Shown here piece after piece: positions 1-10,623 of a stretch of 64,000 nt of DNA. The position numbers were made by a program, and so were the translations under genes. The stretch comes from Rhizodiscina lignyota (lineage: Eukaryota > Ascomycota > Dothideomycetes > Aulographales > Rhizodiscinaceae). The notes beneath the pieces are model-generated. The model made no database searches. It was not told the origin of the DNA and was given only the letters and a program-made list of their open reading frames with translations. The stretch covers positions 2,790,001-2,854,000 of the forward strand of contig ML978121.1 in NCBI GenBank assembly GCA_010015805.1, read 5' to 3'. Positions within the stretch are counted from its first letter, which is position 1. The number at the start of each line of letters is the position of its first letter.

Positions 1-770
1 TTTGAAGTGCCAAATTCATGTTCGAACAGTGGGTTATCCTGCGTTCCCACGATGGCAAAATAGTACGACATTACTGGATTGGCTTGCTCGGAACTCGAGC
101 AAGCTCATATGTTCGCCTCAGGGCTGCATCGTCTTTTGTGGTGATATAGAAAGCCGTTCGCTGCTACCGAGCGGTCATGAGAAGTACATATCAGCCTTGG
201 CGAACACGGCAGAACGTCGGTAAGTATCCTGGGTCAATGCTTAAGGCTAAGGAACCAAAGCCAAGAAGGCTTGCTTCTCGTCTTCCAGGCAGCGACTTGT
301 TCAAGCCACCGCCATAAGCGTATCGATTTCGATTCTCGGCTTGAACGTACGAATCGTGCTGGTCATTCAAGCCACCAGTCATCGTGGCTGCAGCTACGGT
401 TTGTGATGATATCTTCCACCCCTTTTCAGTGAGCCGAAATTTGCGCCGGCTAATAACTGCGCCTTGCTCCTAGAAAGCCACTATTTCATGACTTTCATCA
501 GTCTCAATTCTCCTCATATAAAAAGTTATAAGGGTATAACATTGCTCAATCTTCTTCTGAACCATAAATTCCTTCAGCATCGTGACGCGTCTACACATTA
601 CGACGGCTTAGAATTAAAGCCACGACTATTGCTGCCTACTCTTTGTCACAAGGCTACTGCAAGACTTATCTGTGTCACCGGCCTCACTACTTCCATTCTG
701 ACTTCAACGCATTCATAACAATTTTCAATTCCTCGTCTACTTTCGTTCGAGAGCAGCCAATACTTTCCAA
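1..770. other. Left-edge intergenic region
   Basis: No gene could be supported here. The short open frames have no family resemblance and most lack an ATG. The last 150 bases or so before the ATG at 771 are pyrimidine-rich on the plus strand, as expected for a fungal 5' leader. Confidence 0.5.
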
Positions 771-1583
771 ATGGCACAATCTAATACCGAAGTCAATGAA
801 CTCAACCTTGCCAACCTTCCTGTGGAAATCATTCGCAACATCCTGCAATACGCCGTTCCATACCAGGAGGATCTGAAGTTCGATCAATCATTCTACCTCC
901 AGTTCAAGTTGAAAAAGATCGCTCCATCATGCCCATCCAGACTGGCCGTACTCCAAGTTTGCAAGCGCCTGTATCAAATCGGGAATGACTTCGTCTACGG
1001 CAGCAATACGTTCATCTTCACCTTCAACGCCAAAATCTTCGAGAACCTCCATTTCAAGCACCGGGGATGGATCAGGAGATTCATCAGAACGGACGGCAAC
1101 ACGCCAGTGAGTAGTTTCGATCGCTTCCCGGCGGGAGCAGCACGGTCACTTCAACGAGTGCGAATTGAAGTCGAGGAAGATATACGCCAAGGGACACACG
1201 AAATACGGGAGTGCTTTTCTCGGTTTGTGTGGTCGATGCTCGAATCGAGAGCTTTGAAATCGCTGCATGTCCGGATCCAACATACCCATGATTACACGTA
1301 TTGGAACCAGAACGGCGGAATCCCCTACGATCTCAAGGACGGTTCTTTTGATCAGGCTAGAGTGCAGTATATCGTTTTGCCACTATTGGACCTCTACGGC
1401 CTTCGAACAGCCACGATTGAAGGAGACGTGGATGAAAAGTTTGCTAAGGAGTTGGCACGATTCATGATGGTGGCGAGCGAGAAGAAGGTAGCCAGGATTC
1501 AGTTTAGATTCAAGATACAGAATTTGGATTGGATGAAGAGTCCTGCAATCCTTGTAGCGAATGTAAATAAGTGGGTTACTTAA
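771..1583 (+). CDS. F-box-like fungal protein
   Basis: An intronless gene of 270 residues starting at an ATG. Residues 10-30 (NLANLPVEIIRNILQYAV) have the leucine/proline pattern of an F-box or F-box-like helix, followed by a conserved-looking block with KRLYQIGNDFVYGSNTF, the style of the large fungal families of F-box-like proteins that carry no recognisable C-terminal repeats. Such proteins usually act as substrate adaptors of SCF ubiquitin ligases, but this is inferred from the N-terminus only. There is no signal peptide or membrane segment. The rest is mixed charged and aromatic sequence without recognised motifs. The neighbouring acetyltransferase lies 540 bases downstream on the same strand and gives no functional hint. 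Confidence 0.75.
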   Translation: MAQSNTEVNELNLANLPVEIIRNILQYAVPYQEDLKFDQSFYLQFKLKKIAPSCPSRLAVLQVCKRLYQIGNDFVYGSNTFIFTFNAKIFENLHFKHRGWIRRFIRTDGNTPVSSFDRFPAGAARSLQRVRIEVEEDIRQGTHEIRECFSRFVWSMLESRALKSLHVRIQHTHDYTYWNQNGGIPYDLKDGSFDQARVQYIVLPLLDLYGLRTATIEGDVDEKFAKELARFMMVASEKKVARIQFRFKIQNLDWMKSPAILVANVNKWVT

Positions 1584-2123
1584 TAGCTGGCGAAATCTAA
1601 TCGGCTAATGATTGATCGGAACTTACTCCGTGGAATGTGACTGTGACTGCGACTCTGATTTCGCTTGAATGGATTCTGTACTCGACACTATTGGCTCGGT
1701 AGGAATTAAGCTTGTGATAAGACATATTGTGTGATATTTGGCTTTGTGCTCGCCTCCCGATCACCGCTTTGCATTGTTTGCTGACGCAGCCTCTGTCGTC
1801 ATTGGACAACGGAAGAGCTGCCCGACATAAGTTCCAAGCGAAGCAAATCCAGGGGAATTTATTTCAACGACTTCAAGACGCCGAACTTATCATCTTGCAA
1901 TGCTTTTCAAACGACAGTTGTTCGAACGAGGTCACGAGCCTACCTACGCTTAATCTAAGCGCTCAGATGCCCTTCCACCAAGCAGCGATTTAAGCTTCGC
2001 GAGCCTGGTCGCTCTTCCACGGTGTTACTAGACACCTACCATCCTCACATCTTTCTCTCCAAATCTACCCATAACAACTCTCCCCTACGAATTCCACACA
2101 TCCTTTGACGAGAATTTCCCAAA
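1584..2123. other. Intergenic region upstream of the GNAT gene
   Basis: Non-coding 540 bases. The final 90 bases before the ATG at 2124 are rich in C, T and A (CCATCCTCACATC-like), typical of a fungal 5' UTR. Nothing else was recognised. Confidence 0.45.
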
Positions 2124-3044
2124 ATGTCTACCGGATTCGTGACGATCGTACCACCGCCTCGCAATGCGCTCCGCGAGTACAACCCGACTCTCCCACCCTC
2201 GAAGCAACCTTCTTCGATTCCGCCGGCTTTCCTAGACGCCATGTACGTCCGCGAAGAAGTGTTTGTGCAGGAACAAAACGTCCCACTTGCGAACGAACTC
2301 GACGACGACGATCCCAGATGCTGGCACTGGGTTGCATATGCCTCTGTCGGCACCTCGGCGCGTGCACGGTCAAATGGATCAAATGGACCATCAGAGACAG
2401 AGACAGACAAGGACAAGGTCGAGGAGCAAGCAAGGAAGGCTTCAGCGGCAAAGGTACCTGTCGCGACAATACGTCTGGTGCCGCCACCCCATGAACCACA
2501 TCCGGTACCGGGCTCGAAAATGGTTTTTGATAGCAGAACCGGCAACGCCGTCTGGACAATGCCGACGCCGGAGGAGGCAGCTGCGCAGCCAGAAGCTGCA
2601 AGGAGCAAGGGAGAGAGTCATGGTCCGGAGGAGCCTTACATCAAGCTTGGCCGGCTGGCAACGTCACCACCTTTTCGTGGACTGGGATTGTCGAAGTTGG
2701 TCATCAACGCTGCACTCGCGTGGGCGGCAAATCATCCACACGAGATCCTGCCCCCACTAAGTCCGACAAGCAGAGAGGCCGCACGACTGGCGGAGGAGAA
2801 GGCAGATGGTGTAGACACGCGACCGATGGACGGATGGCACGGACGTGAAGAAGGCTGGAGGGGACTTGTGCTGGTGCATGCGCAAACGAGTGTGGAGAAG
2901 GTGTGGGCAAAATTTGGCTTCGTTAGGGACGAGAGCTTGGGAACGTGGTGGGAAGAAGGTATCGAGCACATTGGCATGTGGAGGAAGCTGACGGTCAAAG
3001 AAGAGTCGACCGTTGATCCGCTGTCTCCCAAGTGGAAAACATGA
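2124..3044 (+). CDS. GNAT-family N-acetyltransferase
   Basis: A 306-residue intronless gene starting at an ATG in an AAAATG context. The N-terminal part has the GNAT signature AMYVREEVFVQEQNVP (about residues 38-53) followed by RCWHWVAYAS, and motif A is seen as YIKLGRLATSPPFRGLGLSKLVI (about 171-193), where the R-G-L-G-L turn binds acetyl-CoA pyrophosphate. A C-terminal strand (LVLVHAQTSVEKVWAKFGFVRDE) matches the closing beta-strand of the fold. Between these are low-complexity acidic inserts (about residues 75-110 and 200-235), so the protein is longer than a minimal 150-180-residue GNAT domain. Substrate is unknown; the VREEVF-VQEQ-VP pattern is common in small-molecule or polyamine-type acetyltransferases. 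Cytosolic or nuclear, without a targeting signal. Confidence 0.9.
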   Translation: MSTGFVTIVPPPRNALREYNPTLPPSKQPSSIPPAFLDAMYVREEVFVQEQNVPLANELDDDDPRCWHWVAYASVGTSARARSNGSNGPSETETDKDKVEEQARKASAAKVPVATIRLVPPPHEPHPVPGSKMVFDSRTGNAVWTMPTPEEAAAQPEAARSKGESHGPEEPYIKLGRLATSPPFRGLGLSKLVINAALAWAANHPHEILPPLSPTSREAARLAEEKADGVDTRPMDGWHGREEGWRGLVLVHAQTSVEKVWAKFGFVRDESLGTWWEEGIEHIGMWRKLTVKEESTVDPLSPKWKT

Positions 3045-4259
3045 CAGGACTGGCTTAGCAGCAAGGGCTGCGAGATGTGGGAAGCTGGTGAATCTGCTTC
3101 AAGCGGCATCGAAGGCGTTTGTGATACCCTATCTGGCGATACGCTCCAGTAACATGAGTAACGACGATATAATGAATCAAATGGATGTACTCCATACACA
3201 TTCGATGGTACCTTGCCAGTGCCGAATGCAAAAGATGATTGGAGGAATTCAATCGACTTCTTCGTCGCACACTGGCTCCGCTTGCAACGGCGTCAGGTTG
3301 GCGGCTGTCTAACAGTTACACCACATGACGATTTCCCTCATCGCCCAACGGCGTCCCAGCTAGCTTGTCCTCCCATTGAATATGTTTTAGCTCATGCTCT
3401 GCCACCTTCGTCAATGGCATATTCAGCCTCAGATTCCGACATTGCGCATGTTCCCATTCGATAAAATCATATGCACTAAAATCATGGTAGTCGGGCTTTT
3501 CGTCTCTTGATAGGTAGGCCTGGTTGAGAGATTCAACAACAACTGATGGTCGGACACGCATGCATACATTTACTTAAAATGGTGAAGGATGAGACGAACA
3601 AAGAGAGCGTGAGGTGCCTTGCTGCTGTGGGTGCATGCAGGAAAGGATGCAGTATGGGGAAGGAAGGAAGGGATGCTCTTCCCTTTTGGGAAAGGCCGTT
3701 AGTGATTACTGTGTGGCTGCCCTTAACCAGACGTCAACTGTCTAAAAGATATTCGACAGACCCAAGAACGCTCTCTAAAATACTCTCAATGCATGATTTC
3801 TGGCGTTTAATAGAGCCACTGAGTAGGTGTCCACGATTTCATTCCAGTCAATGCTTGTCCTTTCGAGTGAATTGGATGGGTTGCACACATCTCAATGGCC
3901 GCAAGGGCGGAAGAAAGGAGAAGGACTCGGGGTGTCCAGACTTCCCAAAGCAGAATAATTGGAAGGGAATTACAGGATGCCAACAGGAGGCAAGGTGGGT
4001 TGAGCGAAGTCAGGTGGTGGTGCTGGTGGGGAGGTTGTTCTGTATTCACAGCATGGCTAAGGGCCTCTCACAAACCCATCTCCTAACACACGACCATCGC
4101 GGCTCCGGGCTATTTGCCCACGCACCCACTTCTAATTTTCAAATTCCTTTCGAGCGAAACCTTCCCTTCTATTCTCCACTTCTGAACACCAACCTACCGA
4201 CACTTTTCTACTGTCGACCAATTCTACACTCATTCTAGTTCTTCGCTGTTGTTGCTATT
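3045..4259. other. Intergenic region before the RGS gene, with one doubtful small ORF
   Basis: 1.2 kb without a supported gene. A minus-strand ATG frame at 3561-3316 encodes 81 residues (MRVRPSVVVESLNQAYL...), acidic and His-rich, with no recognised relative; it could be a small protein or chance. A plus-strand frame from 3546 to 4238 runs to within 20 bases of the RGS start codon and looks like open leader sequence. Bases 4120-4255 are T/C-rich, probably the promoter and 5' leader of the RGS gene. Confidence 0.4.
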
Positions 4260-6211
4260 ATGGCGCCAACAATCATTTTGCCTGGCGGGCTCAGTAAGGA
4301 TGGCCATGATTGGGGTGCTCCGCTTCTTGACGCTCTTGGGATCACCTACATTGTGATTGCGATAGCCTATACTCTCCTGGTTTTCTTTGGACTCTACCGA
4401 TTGTGGCTCCATCGCAATGAGGTTGCCGTTCGTCTTCGCGGCTTCTGGACTATCGCCTCCGCTGTCATCTTGTTACTTACGTACGGAGCTTGGGTGATCA
4501 TTGTCTACCCGCTGAACGGCCTGTTCAAATGCAACACCGAATTCTGGGTTATGAGTGTCTTCCTGCCAACAAGCATCGGTCTTTTCCAAGGTAAGCGTTA
4601 AAGATCTTCAAGGTTTGCGAAACACCTACTGATCAAACACAGCATCCAACATCCGCCTCCTATCCTACTACCAGGCACAACAGGACCTGGCTGATGATGC
4701 AAAGACTCTCGCCGAAAAGAAGAAGTGGACTATTCTCTTGAACCGCGGTCCCGTCGCATTTTGGAAACAATTGGATACCGCCCAGAAGACCTACTTTGGC
4801 ATTGCTGTTGGCATAGTTATCCAACTCATTGTCACCTTGGTTCTCTACTTTGGATCACGTCTCTTCAATGAACGTGGCTTCTTCGGCACGCACGTTGGCC
4901 CAGGAGAGTGCCGTAGGGGCTGGGAATGGTACGTGTTGAGCAACTGTTAGCATATGGCCAGATTCTAACAAGTTTAGGGTCCCATCGGCGTTCTGGCAGT
5001 TCCTGTGGGCCTGGGTCTTCGGTCCATTCGTCCTTATCAAAATCTGGAACATCAAGGATGTGCATTACTGGGCGCGGCAGACACGTATCGCCATCTTGGC
5101 TGGGTATGAGATTGCACTGTTCTGTCTTCCCTATTGGTATACTAAGTTATCATAGTCTTGCTGGTACACCGTTGTGGCTTGTCTTCATCCACTCGAATTC
5201 TCCAGGCGTTGCCAACGTAAACAAGTGGTGGATGCCTGCTGGCTGGTAAGTACTGGTTGCTCCACTCGAATAATATCAAGGCCACGATTGACTCTGATTT
5301 TTAGGTTCCTCCCTGGAATTTGGGCCATGCAATTCGTCAGCATCTGGTATCCACTAAAAGACGCCCGCGAGTCCCGAAAGCGACGCCAAGGCCGGTGCAT
5401 TGATTGCATTCTTGACGCAAACAGCCACCCAATCTCAAACAGGGATGATTATTACAGCATGGGCAACTTGGAAGGCCAGATCGACCGCAGGATCGAGCAA
5501 CTCCTCAAATACGCAGCCGAGAAGACGTTCACTGCGGAGAATATTCTCTTTATCCGCGAGGTGCGTGACTTCAAGAGGAGATGGGAAGTTGCCATGAAGC
5601 GCTCGCCGTTGTCACTTGACCAGCTCCGAGAGCGTTTCGAAGAGGCAGCGTTAATCTTCTTCACGCTGGTAAATCCCGCAACCGCCAAGTTCAACATTAA
5701 TCTGGACTACAAGACCTACCTTGATCTGTCCTTGATGTTCCGGGGCTGCGATTACCAGCGTGACGACGATGGTAGCGAGCTTTCAAAGTTAACCGCTGGC
5801 ACCAATGATGCTTGCCCGTGGGAGACCCAGCCTGAAGACTCGCTCCATTCGGCCGATACTTCCAGTGGCGTGCTCGACATCGAACTTCTCTGCAAAGGTC
5901 CCGGCGGCAAAATCAATGGTAATGTCTCTGCAGCTAAGAGTAACGCAAGCTCGATTACCGTCAACGCAGAAAGCGAACTTGAGTTTCCACACGTCCCCGG
6001 CGAATTTTCCATCAAGGTCTTCGACAAAGCGTACGACATTGTGAAAAAAGACGTCTACTTGAACATGTGGATCAGGTACGAAAAGGAAGTGGGCAAGCCC
6101 ATCCCACAGAGGAAGGCTGAGGCCGCTTCGTCCACTACTCTCTCTTTCATCTGCCATCCGAGTGCGTCTCTGAGCCAACTGTTTGGTTCCACGAACCGAT
6201 CCAATGTCTAA
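4260..6211 (+). CDS. Seven-transmembrane RGS-domain protein (GprK/Rgs3/Rgs7-like)
   Basis: A regulator of heterotrimeric G-protein signalling that couples a 7TM module to a C-terminal RGS domain, which accelerates GTP hydrolysis by G-alpha at the plasma membrane. Exons: 4260-4590, 4643-4928, 4978-5103, 5156-5245 and 5305-6211, each junction GT-AG and in frame, giving about 579 residues. Seven hydrophobic segments can be placed, beginning GITYIVIAIAYTLLVFFGLY, then ASAVILLLTYGAWVIIV, and so on to the last around MPAGWFLPGIWAMQFVSIW. The RGS domain starts near FTAENILFIREVRDFKRRWE, continues LRERFEEAALIFFTLVNP and ends with FDKAYDIVKKDVYLNMWIRYEKE. The layout matches fungal 7TM-RGS proteins such as Aspergillus GprK and Magnaporthe Rgs3/Rgs7. 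A possible last intron, 6162-6227 (GTGCGT, CTAAC branch, TTAG), would replace the last residues and move the stop to 6253. Confidence 0.88.
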
Positions 6212-6587
6212 CCTCTGAGCTCATTAGATACGTGGAGGATACCAAGAACGTAGCGAGCAGTTCGGCGAGGGAACCGTACGGCTTCCCGTACGAACGGTAC
6301 AATAACTGATTTGTGGCAATGACACCACTATCCTGATGACAGAACTTCACGATTGGGCTTGGAGGATTGGAGCGCCGAGAACGGTCATTATGTCTTTCCT
6401 TTTTTCTATTCGGCTGCCGAGTACATGAAAAAAATCTGTACATGCCCCAACTTCACAGACACTCGTTTTGTTGCACAAAAGGTTTCCCAGCACTGTACGT
6501 AGAACGCTGGGCCTTATAATGAGGCGACTCCTTCACTCCTATTGTAATTAGACTTGATGAATCCTCCAAGAAGTCCCAATACACAGA

Positions 6588-9550
6588 TTAAGCCCACACA
6601 AGCTTCTTCAAAGAGTAACCGATTTGCTCGAAGTATCCGGTGCTCTTCTTGGCGTCCGCCAGTGAAATGATATCGTGCTCTTCAACATCCACGTTTTTCG
6701 TAGTCGGTAGCTCTCCGCTATTCCGCGCCTTATTCACCACTCTCGTGATCTCATCACATATCGTTTTGACCATTTCCTGTTCTGTCATTTCTCGCACGTC
6801 TTGACCATCCACTGAGGCAAAGCTAGATCTTGGCGGTAATGCCTTGAACGCCAATATCTTCGTGCTTGAGTCCGACGTCTTCGCCTGAGGCTCGGCTTTC
6901 TGCTGCTCACCTTGCTCTTTCTCATCCTCTCCATCCTTGTCGCTCGCAAGACTTCGAGTGTTGACACGCCGCATGTCCTGTCCGCCAGTCTTATACCGAA
7001 TAACTAACCCAACGTTCTTGTCTTCCTCCGTGTCCCTCTTTGCCAACGTGCTAGTGACATAAGTACCTCTCATGATGGCTTCCAGATGTTCCAATTCAAC
7101 TCGTTCGAATTCTCGCACTTTCTCCGTCCCCCAGTCGAAACGACAGAAGTACAAAGCCGTCTCACTAAGCAGCAGGACGCACTCCTCAAATGGTAGGCTA
7201 CGAAGCGTGTTCGACACCCGTGGGCAGCTCAACGTCCAACCAGCAATCATGTCCTCGTTCGGATCCTCGAATACGATCTTTGTGCACGTGTCGATGGCAT
7301 TTTGCCTCACCTTGCGCAAGTCGACCGCATAGTCCTGAGACTTCATATCCGCCTCAAATTCCTCAAAGATGGACTCGTCCGCGTTGCCGAGGGCGAAGTC
7401 GATGAACGTCTGTGCCAGATAGTCGTTTACGATGTTGTTGTAGTATCTGTTGAGCGTCAGGCCGAAATCAGTCAGTGCCCCGCTGATGTTGCGCTTCCGC
7501 GTGCGCGTAAAGTCGCCCTTGAGCGCTGCTGTACCAGCATACTGTCTTGATATGGCATCGCCGTTGTCTGCCCACAGTGTGTTGAACCAAGCGGTAGTGG
7601 GATCGCGTTGGAGGTCAATCTCGAAACCTTGTTCTTTGAGCTGCTGCTCGAGCGCATCGCGGGCGGTAGCTGATTGCACAACGTTGGTGCGGTCGAGACA
7701 ATCCATGCAGTTTGTGCGAAGGATTCCGCGCTGGATCTTTTCGAGCTCGCCATTACGCTCGAGCGTCCACCCGTTAGACTCTAGACCGGGTCGGAGGGTG
7801 TCCATCAGCATCGATACATTCTCAAACTTCATACCGCGACAGGCATGGTGAAAGTCGAACCATTCGAAATCCAGCTTCTGGCCCTTGCCATCTATTCCTC
7901 CGCTCTCGTTCAACTTCTTCGCATGATTTTCGAATGCTTCGCCTATCGACATTTCAGTTCCCCGTTTGTCAACCAACGATGCAGCCTGGATGTCTCCATA
8001 TCTCCTCAGGAGTTTCTGGAAATGCAATTTGAACGCGATCGCATTCGTAGCCTCAGACCCGTAAAACACTGGAAGCGGCTTGAAGCTGTATGGGCTCTGT
8101 GAGAAGAAGAGCGGAATAGAGCCTCTATATTGCAAGAAGGAATAAATTCTGTCTCCATTCTCGCCCCATGATGGTGTCGAGAGTATCTGCTCGGTTTCGA
8201 CACTATTGGCCACATTCCCTTCCTCGTCGACTCCTCGCCGAAGATAGCGGAGTCCAGCACGCTTGATCGAACGCCGTGAGATGACTGTGAGCAGGAACTG
8301 TTTTTGCCCTGCCTTTGGCGCCGGGGGCGCTTTGGCACTTTCTTCCTCGTCGCCCTGAGCACCTTGAAGTTCGACCACATCTTCAGGATTCGACTTTGTC
8401 TCTACAATGCTTCCTCTCCGAGAGCTTTCAGACGTGTCCAGCGCAAATGCTCGCTGACCGACGAAGCCTTGGATTAGCGGCATCGTAAAGGTTTGCTGTC
8501 CAGCATCGGTAAAAGGCTTTAGGAGGTGGCCATTCCAAAAGAAAAGCGGATCAAAGCTGTTATGTACATTCTGACCCTGTCCGCTTCTATGTTGTAATGG
8601 TAAGCTTCTGGAAAGATCGAGATCGTATGAGAAGAAGAAACTCTGAGATGCAAAGAACAGCTTTGCCGTCCGTAGTATTCTGGGTAGCAAAGCAGTCACT
8701 TTACTCTCTGCATCCTCCGCATGCTTCTGTGCGATGCTAGCAGCGTCATCATCCTTGTCTGCTTTTGTGCCATCTCCTTGACTTTGGGTATCAGACGTGG
8801 CAGCGGCATCCCGAGAGTCTGTACCAAGAGCTTCGACATTAGATCTGGCCGCTTGAGTATTGAGATTCTCTTCACTGCTCATTCCTTGTTTACGTCGACC
8901 TTCGGCACTCCAGCCTTTGCGCGAAAACCATCTGTCCGCAAACCGTCCATACATTCCCTTTTTGTTAATGACATCCTCTGCTACGCTTGTGCTTCGTGTA
9001 TGATGCCGATCTGAATCCTCACCCGGAGGTGTTTCCGGCAATGAATCATTATCCGTCAGCGTCTTAGTATCCTCTTCGTCCGAGGACTCTGATAGCTCCG
9101 CTGCTTCGTCTCCACGAGCTTTTAACCTCCTCGCGCGGGCATCTCGAGCTTGTGCCAGCGCTTTCTCAGCCTCCGGCTGTGAAGAAAGCGGTATGAGTGC
9201 GACATCGTTCACCACATATATCGGGTTGCCTCGGATCTGGGCGACTTGCTTGCGATCGCTGATGGAGATGAGGTAGGAAACAGACGATATCTTCAGGAGA
9301 CCTTCACATAGTTAGCAATGCTCGACCGTCCGTTGCGCTTCTCCTTACCAACAATTCCGTGCGACTCAAAAGCTGGAGGAGCAGTCTCCTCATCTCTTCG
9401 ATCCTTAAGCAGGGGTGCAATCGCATCTGTTCGATACGCAATCTTGATGGCCTGCTCGGTGGCCGGCCGGTGATTCCGTGGCGGTGCTGGCTGCAGGACA
9501 AGACCGTCCACCGCAGCGAAAATCAAAATTTTGCGCACCAGACCTGGCAT
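6588..9550 (-). CDS. Sac-domain phosphoinositide phosphatase with hSac2-like C-terminus
   Basis: Hydrolyses inositol-ring phosphates of phosphoinositides on intracellular membranes. Two exons, 9550-9349 and 9301-6588, joined across a 47-nt intron (GTAAGG, GCTAAC branch), give 971 residues. I start at the ATG of MPGLVRKILIFAAVDGLVLQ because this looks like a natural N-terminus; frame upstream stays open but looks non-conserved. The junction restores the Sac-like run GIVGLLKISSVSYLISISDRK. The catalytic CX5R motif reads NCMDCLDRTNVVQ (catalytic Cys near residue 599). A block after it (EDPNEDMIAGWTLSCPR ... SLPFEECVLLLSETALYFCRFD) resembles the hSac2 domain of INPP5F/Sac2 enzymes. An acidic, Ser-rich insert occupies about residues 100-280. 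No membrane anchor is evident, unlike yeast Sac1, so it is more likely a peripheral Sac2-type enzyme. Confidence 0.92.
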
Positions 9551-9833
9551 TGTGTCGCCAAAGCCTTCAAAGGCGCTGTAGCCAGGCTTAGAGAGTAAGT
9601 AGTTGTGCGCTGGTGGAATGATCGAACTGTCTCTGGATCTCGAATTTCCATGATCATCACCAGCATGGTGACGTAGATGGTTTGTCTTGGACGCATCCAT
9701 GTCCCGCGTCTCTGTCACTCTCACTTTCCAAGTCACCTTCTGAATAGAACCGAGTGCGTCTACAAATCATTACATTAAAGTATCATTCTAATTAAACATG
9801 GCATTTACAATATTGGTAAAAGGTACTGTCCCC

Positions 9834-10623
9834 TTAAGAAGCGGCGGAAACAATGACCGCCATCTGAAGCCCCCTCCTTCTGTCCAACTCCTTTTTCAGC
9901 ATCAAAAGGCATGTAGCCACCACAACGTGCTCTTCTAGCACATTTCCTGCCTCTGAATCCAAGACAAGCTCTCCACCATTTCCTGCTGTGCATTTCTTCG
10001 AGCCCGGCGTTCTCGTCTCGTCATTTCGGACCAGTTGTGCAATCTTCCTTGCCTTGCGTTTGTTGAGCTTCTCGTACAACACGAGCATTCTCTCCTTCTG
10101 TTCCTTCTGCTCAGGTCCTTTGCTCCATTTTTCATTCGCGTAGCGCCACTCGAACTGCTTCCCGTTCGGCATTGTAAAAAGATGGCTCCGGCTCGTCCAC
10201 TTGCTCTTCGTCTTTATTTCTTCCCCAAGAAACTCTGACTGGATGTGTTCTTTCACCATCAATGCCGACCTCCCCTTTGCTTGGAGGCATGAGGTGCATG
10301 ACTGGATCCCTGCCAGGCCCGAAGAAGTACTTTGTCGCAACGAGATTACCGTTACTGTCGGACAGGATGGCATCTCCAGAGGAGACCTTGGCTCGGGTGG
10401 ACATGTACACGACATTCTCATCTGTGTCGGTGATGGCTATCTCTAGCTCCTTCGATGGGCAGGGTAAACGGATCAGTCCAACACCATGCGCATTGATTAT
10501 CAGCGTTCGACCGCGTTTGAAGTTTCCAACCTCAGATACCTCTGAATAGAGTGTCGTAGCATCGGAGTTGAGGGAGCGGACGTCGACAAAGGAATGATCG
10601 ACCTCTTTTTCTTTGATGTCCAT
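9834..10623 (-). CDS. Tubby/LURP-like small protein, frame join uncertain
   Basis: Two overlapping frames on the minus strand belong together. The first (ATG at 10623) reads GRTLIINAHGVGLIRLP ... VVYMSTRAKVSSGDAIL ... YFFGPGRDP. The second contains KSKWTSRSHLFTMPNGKQFEWRYANEKW ... ELVLDSEAGNVLEEHVVVATCLLMLKKELDRRRGLQ. The alternating strands and the terminal hydrophobic helix resemble the fungal tubby C-terminal-like/LURP beta-barrel proteins, of unknown biochemical role. A 64-nt GT-AG intron at 10302-10239 would join exons 10623-10303 and 10238-9834 into 241 residues (GRDP followed by SEFLGEE). A 31-nt intron also fits the frame but is unusually short, and a frameshift cannot be excluded. 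Domain assignment is by resemblance only. Confidence 0.6.

Noticed and set aside
3546-4238. A 230-codon plus-strand open frame ending just before the RGS gene
   Set aside because: No motif, low-complexity composition, and it runs through what must be the RGS promoter and leader.
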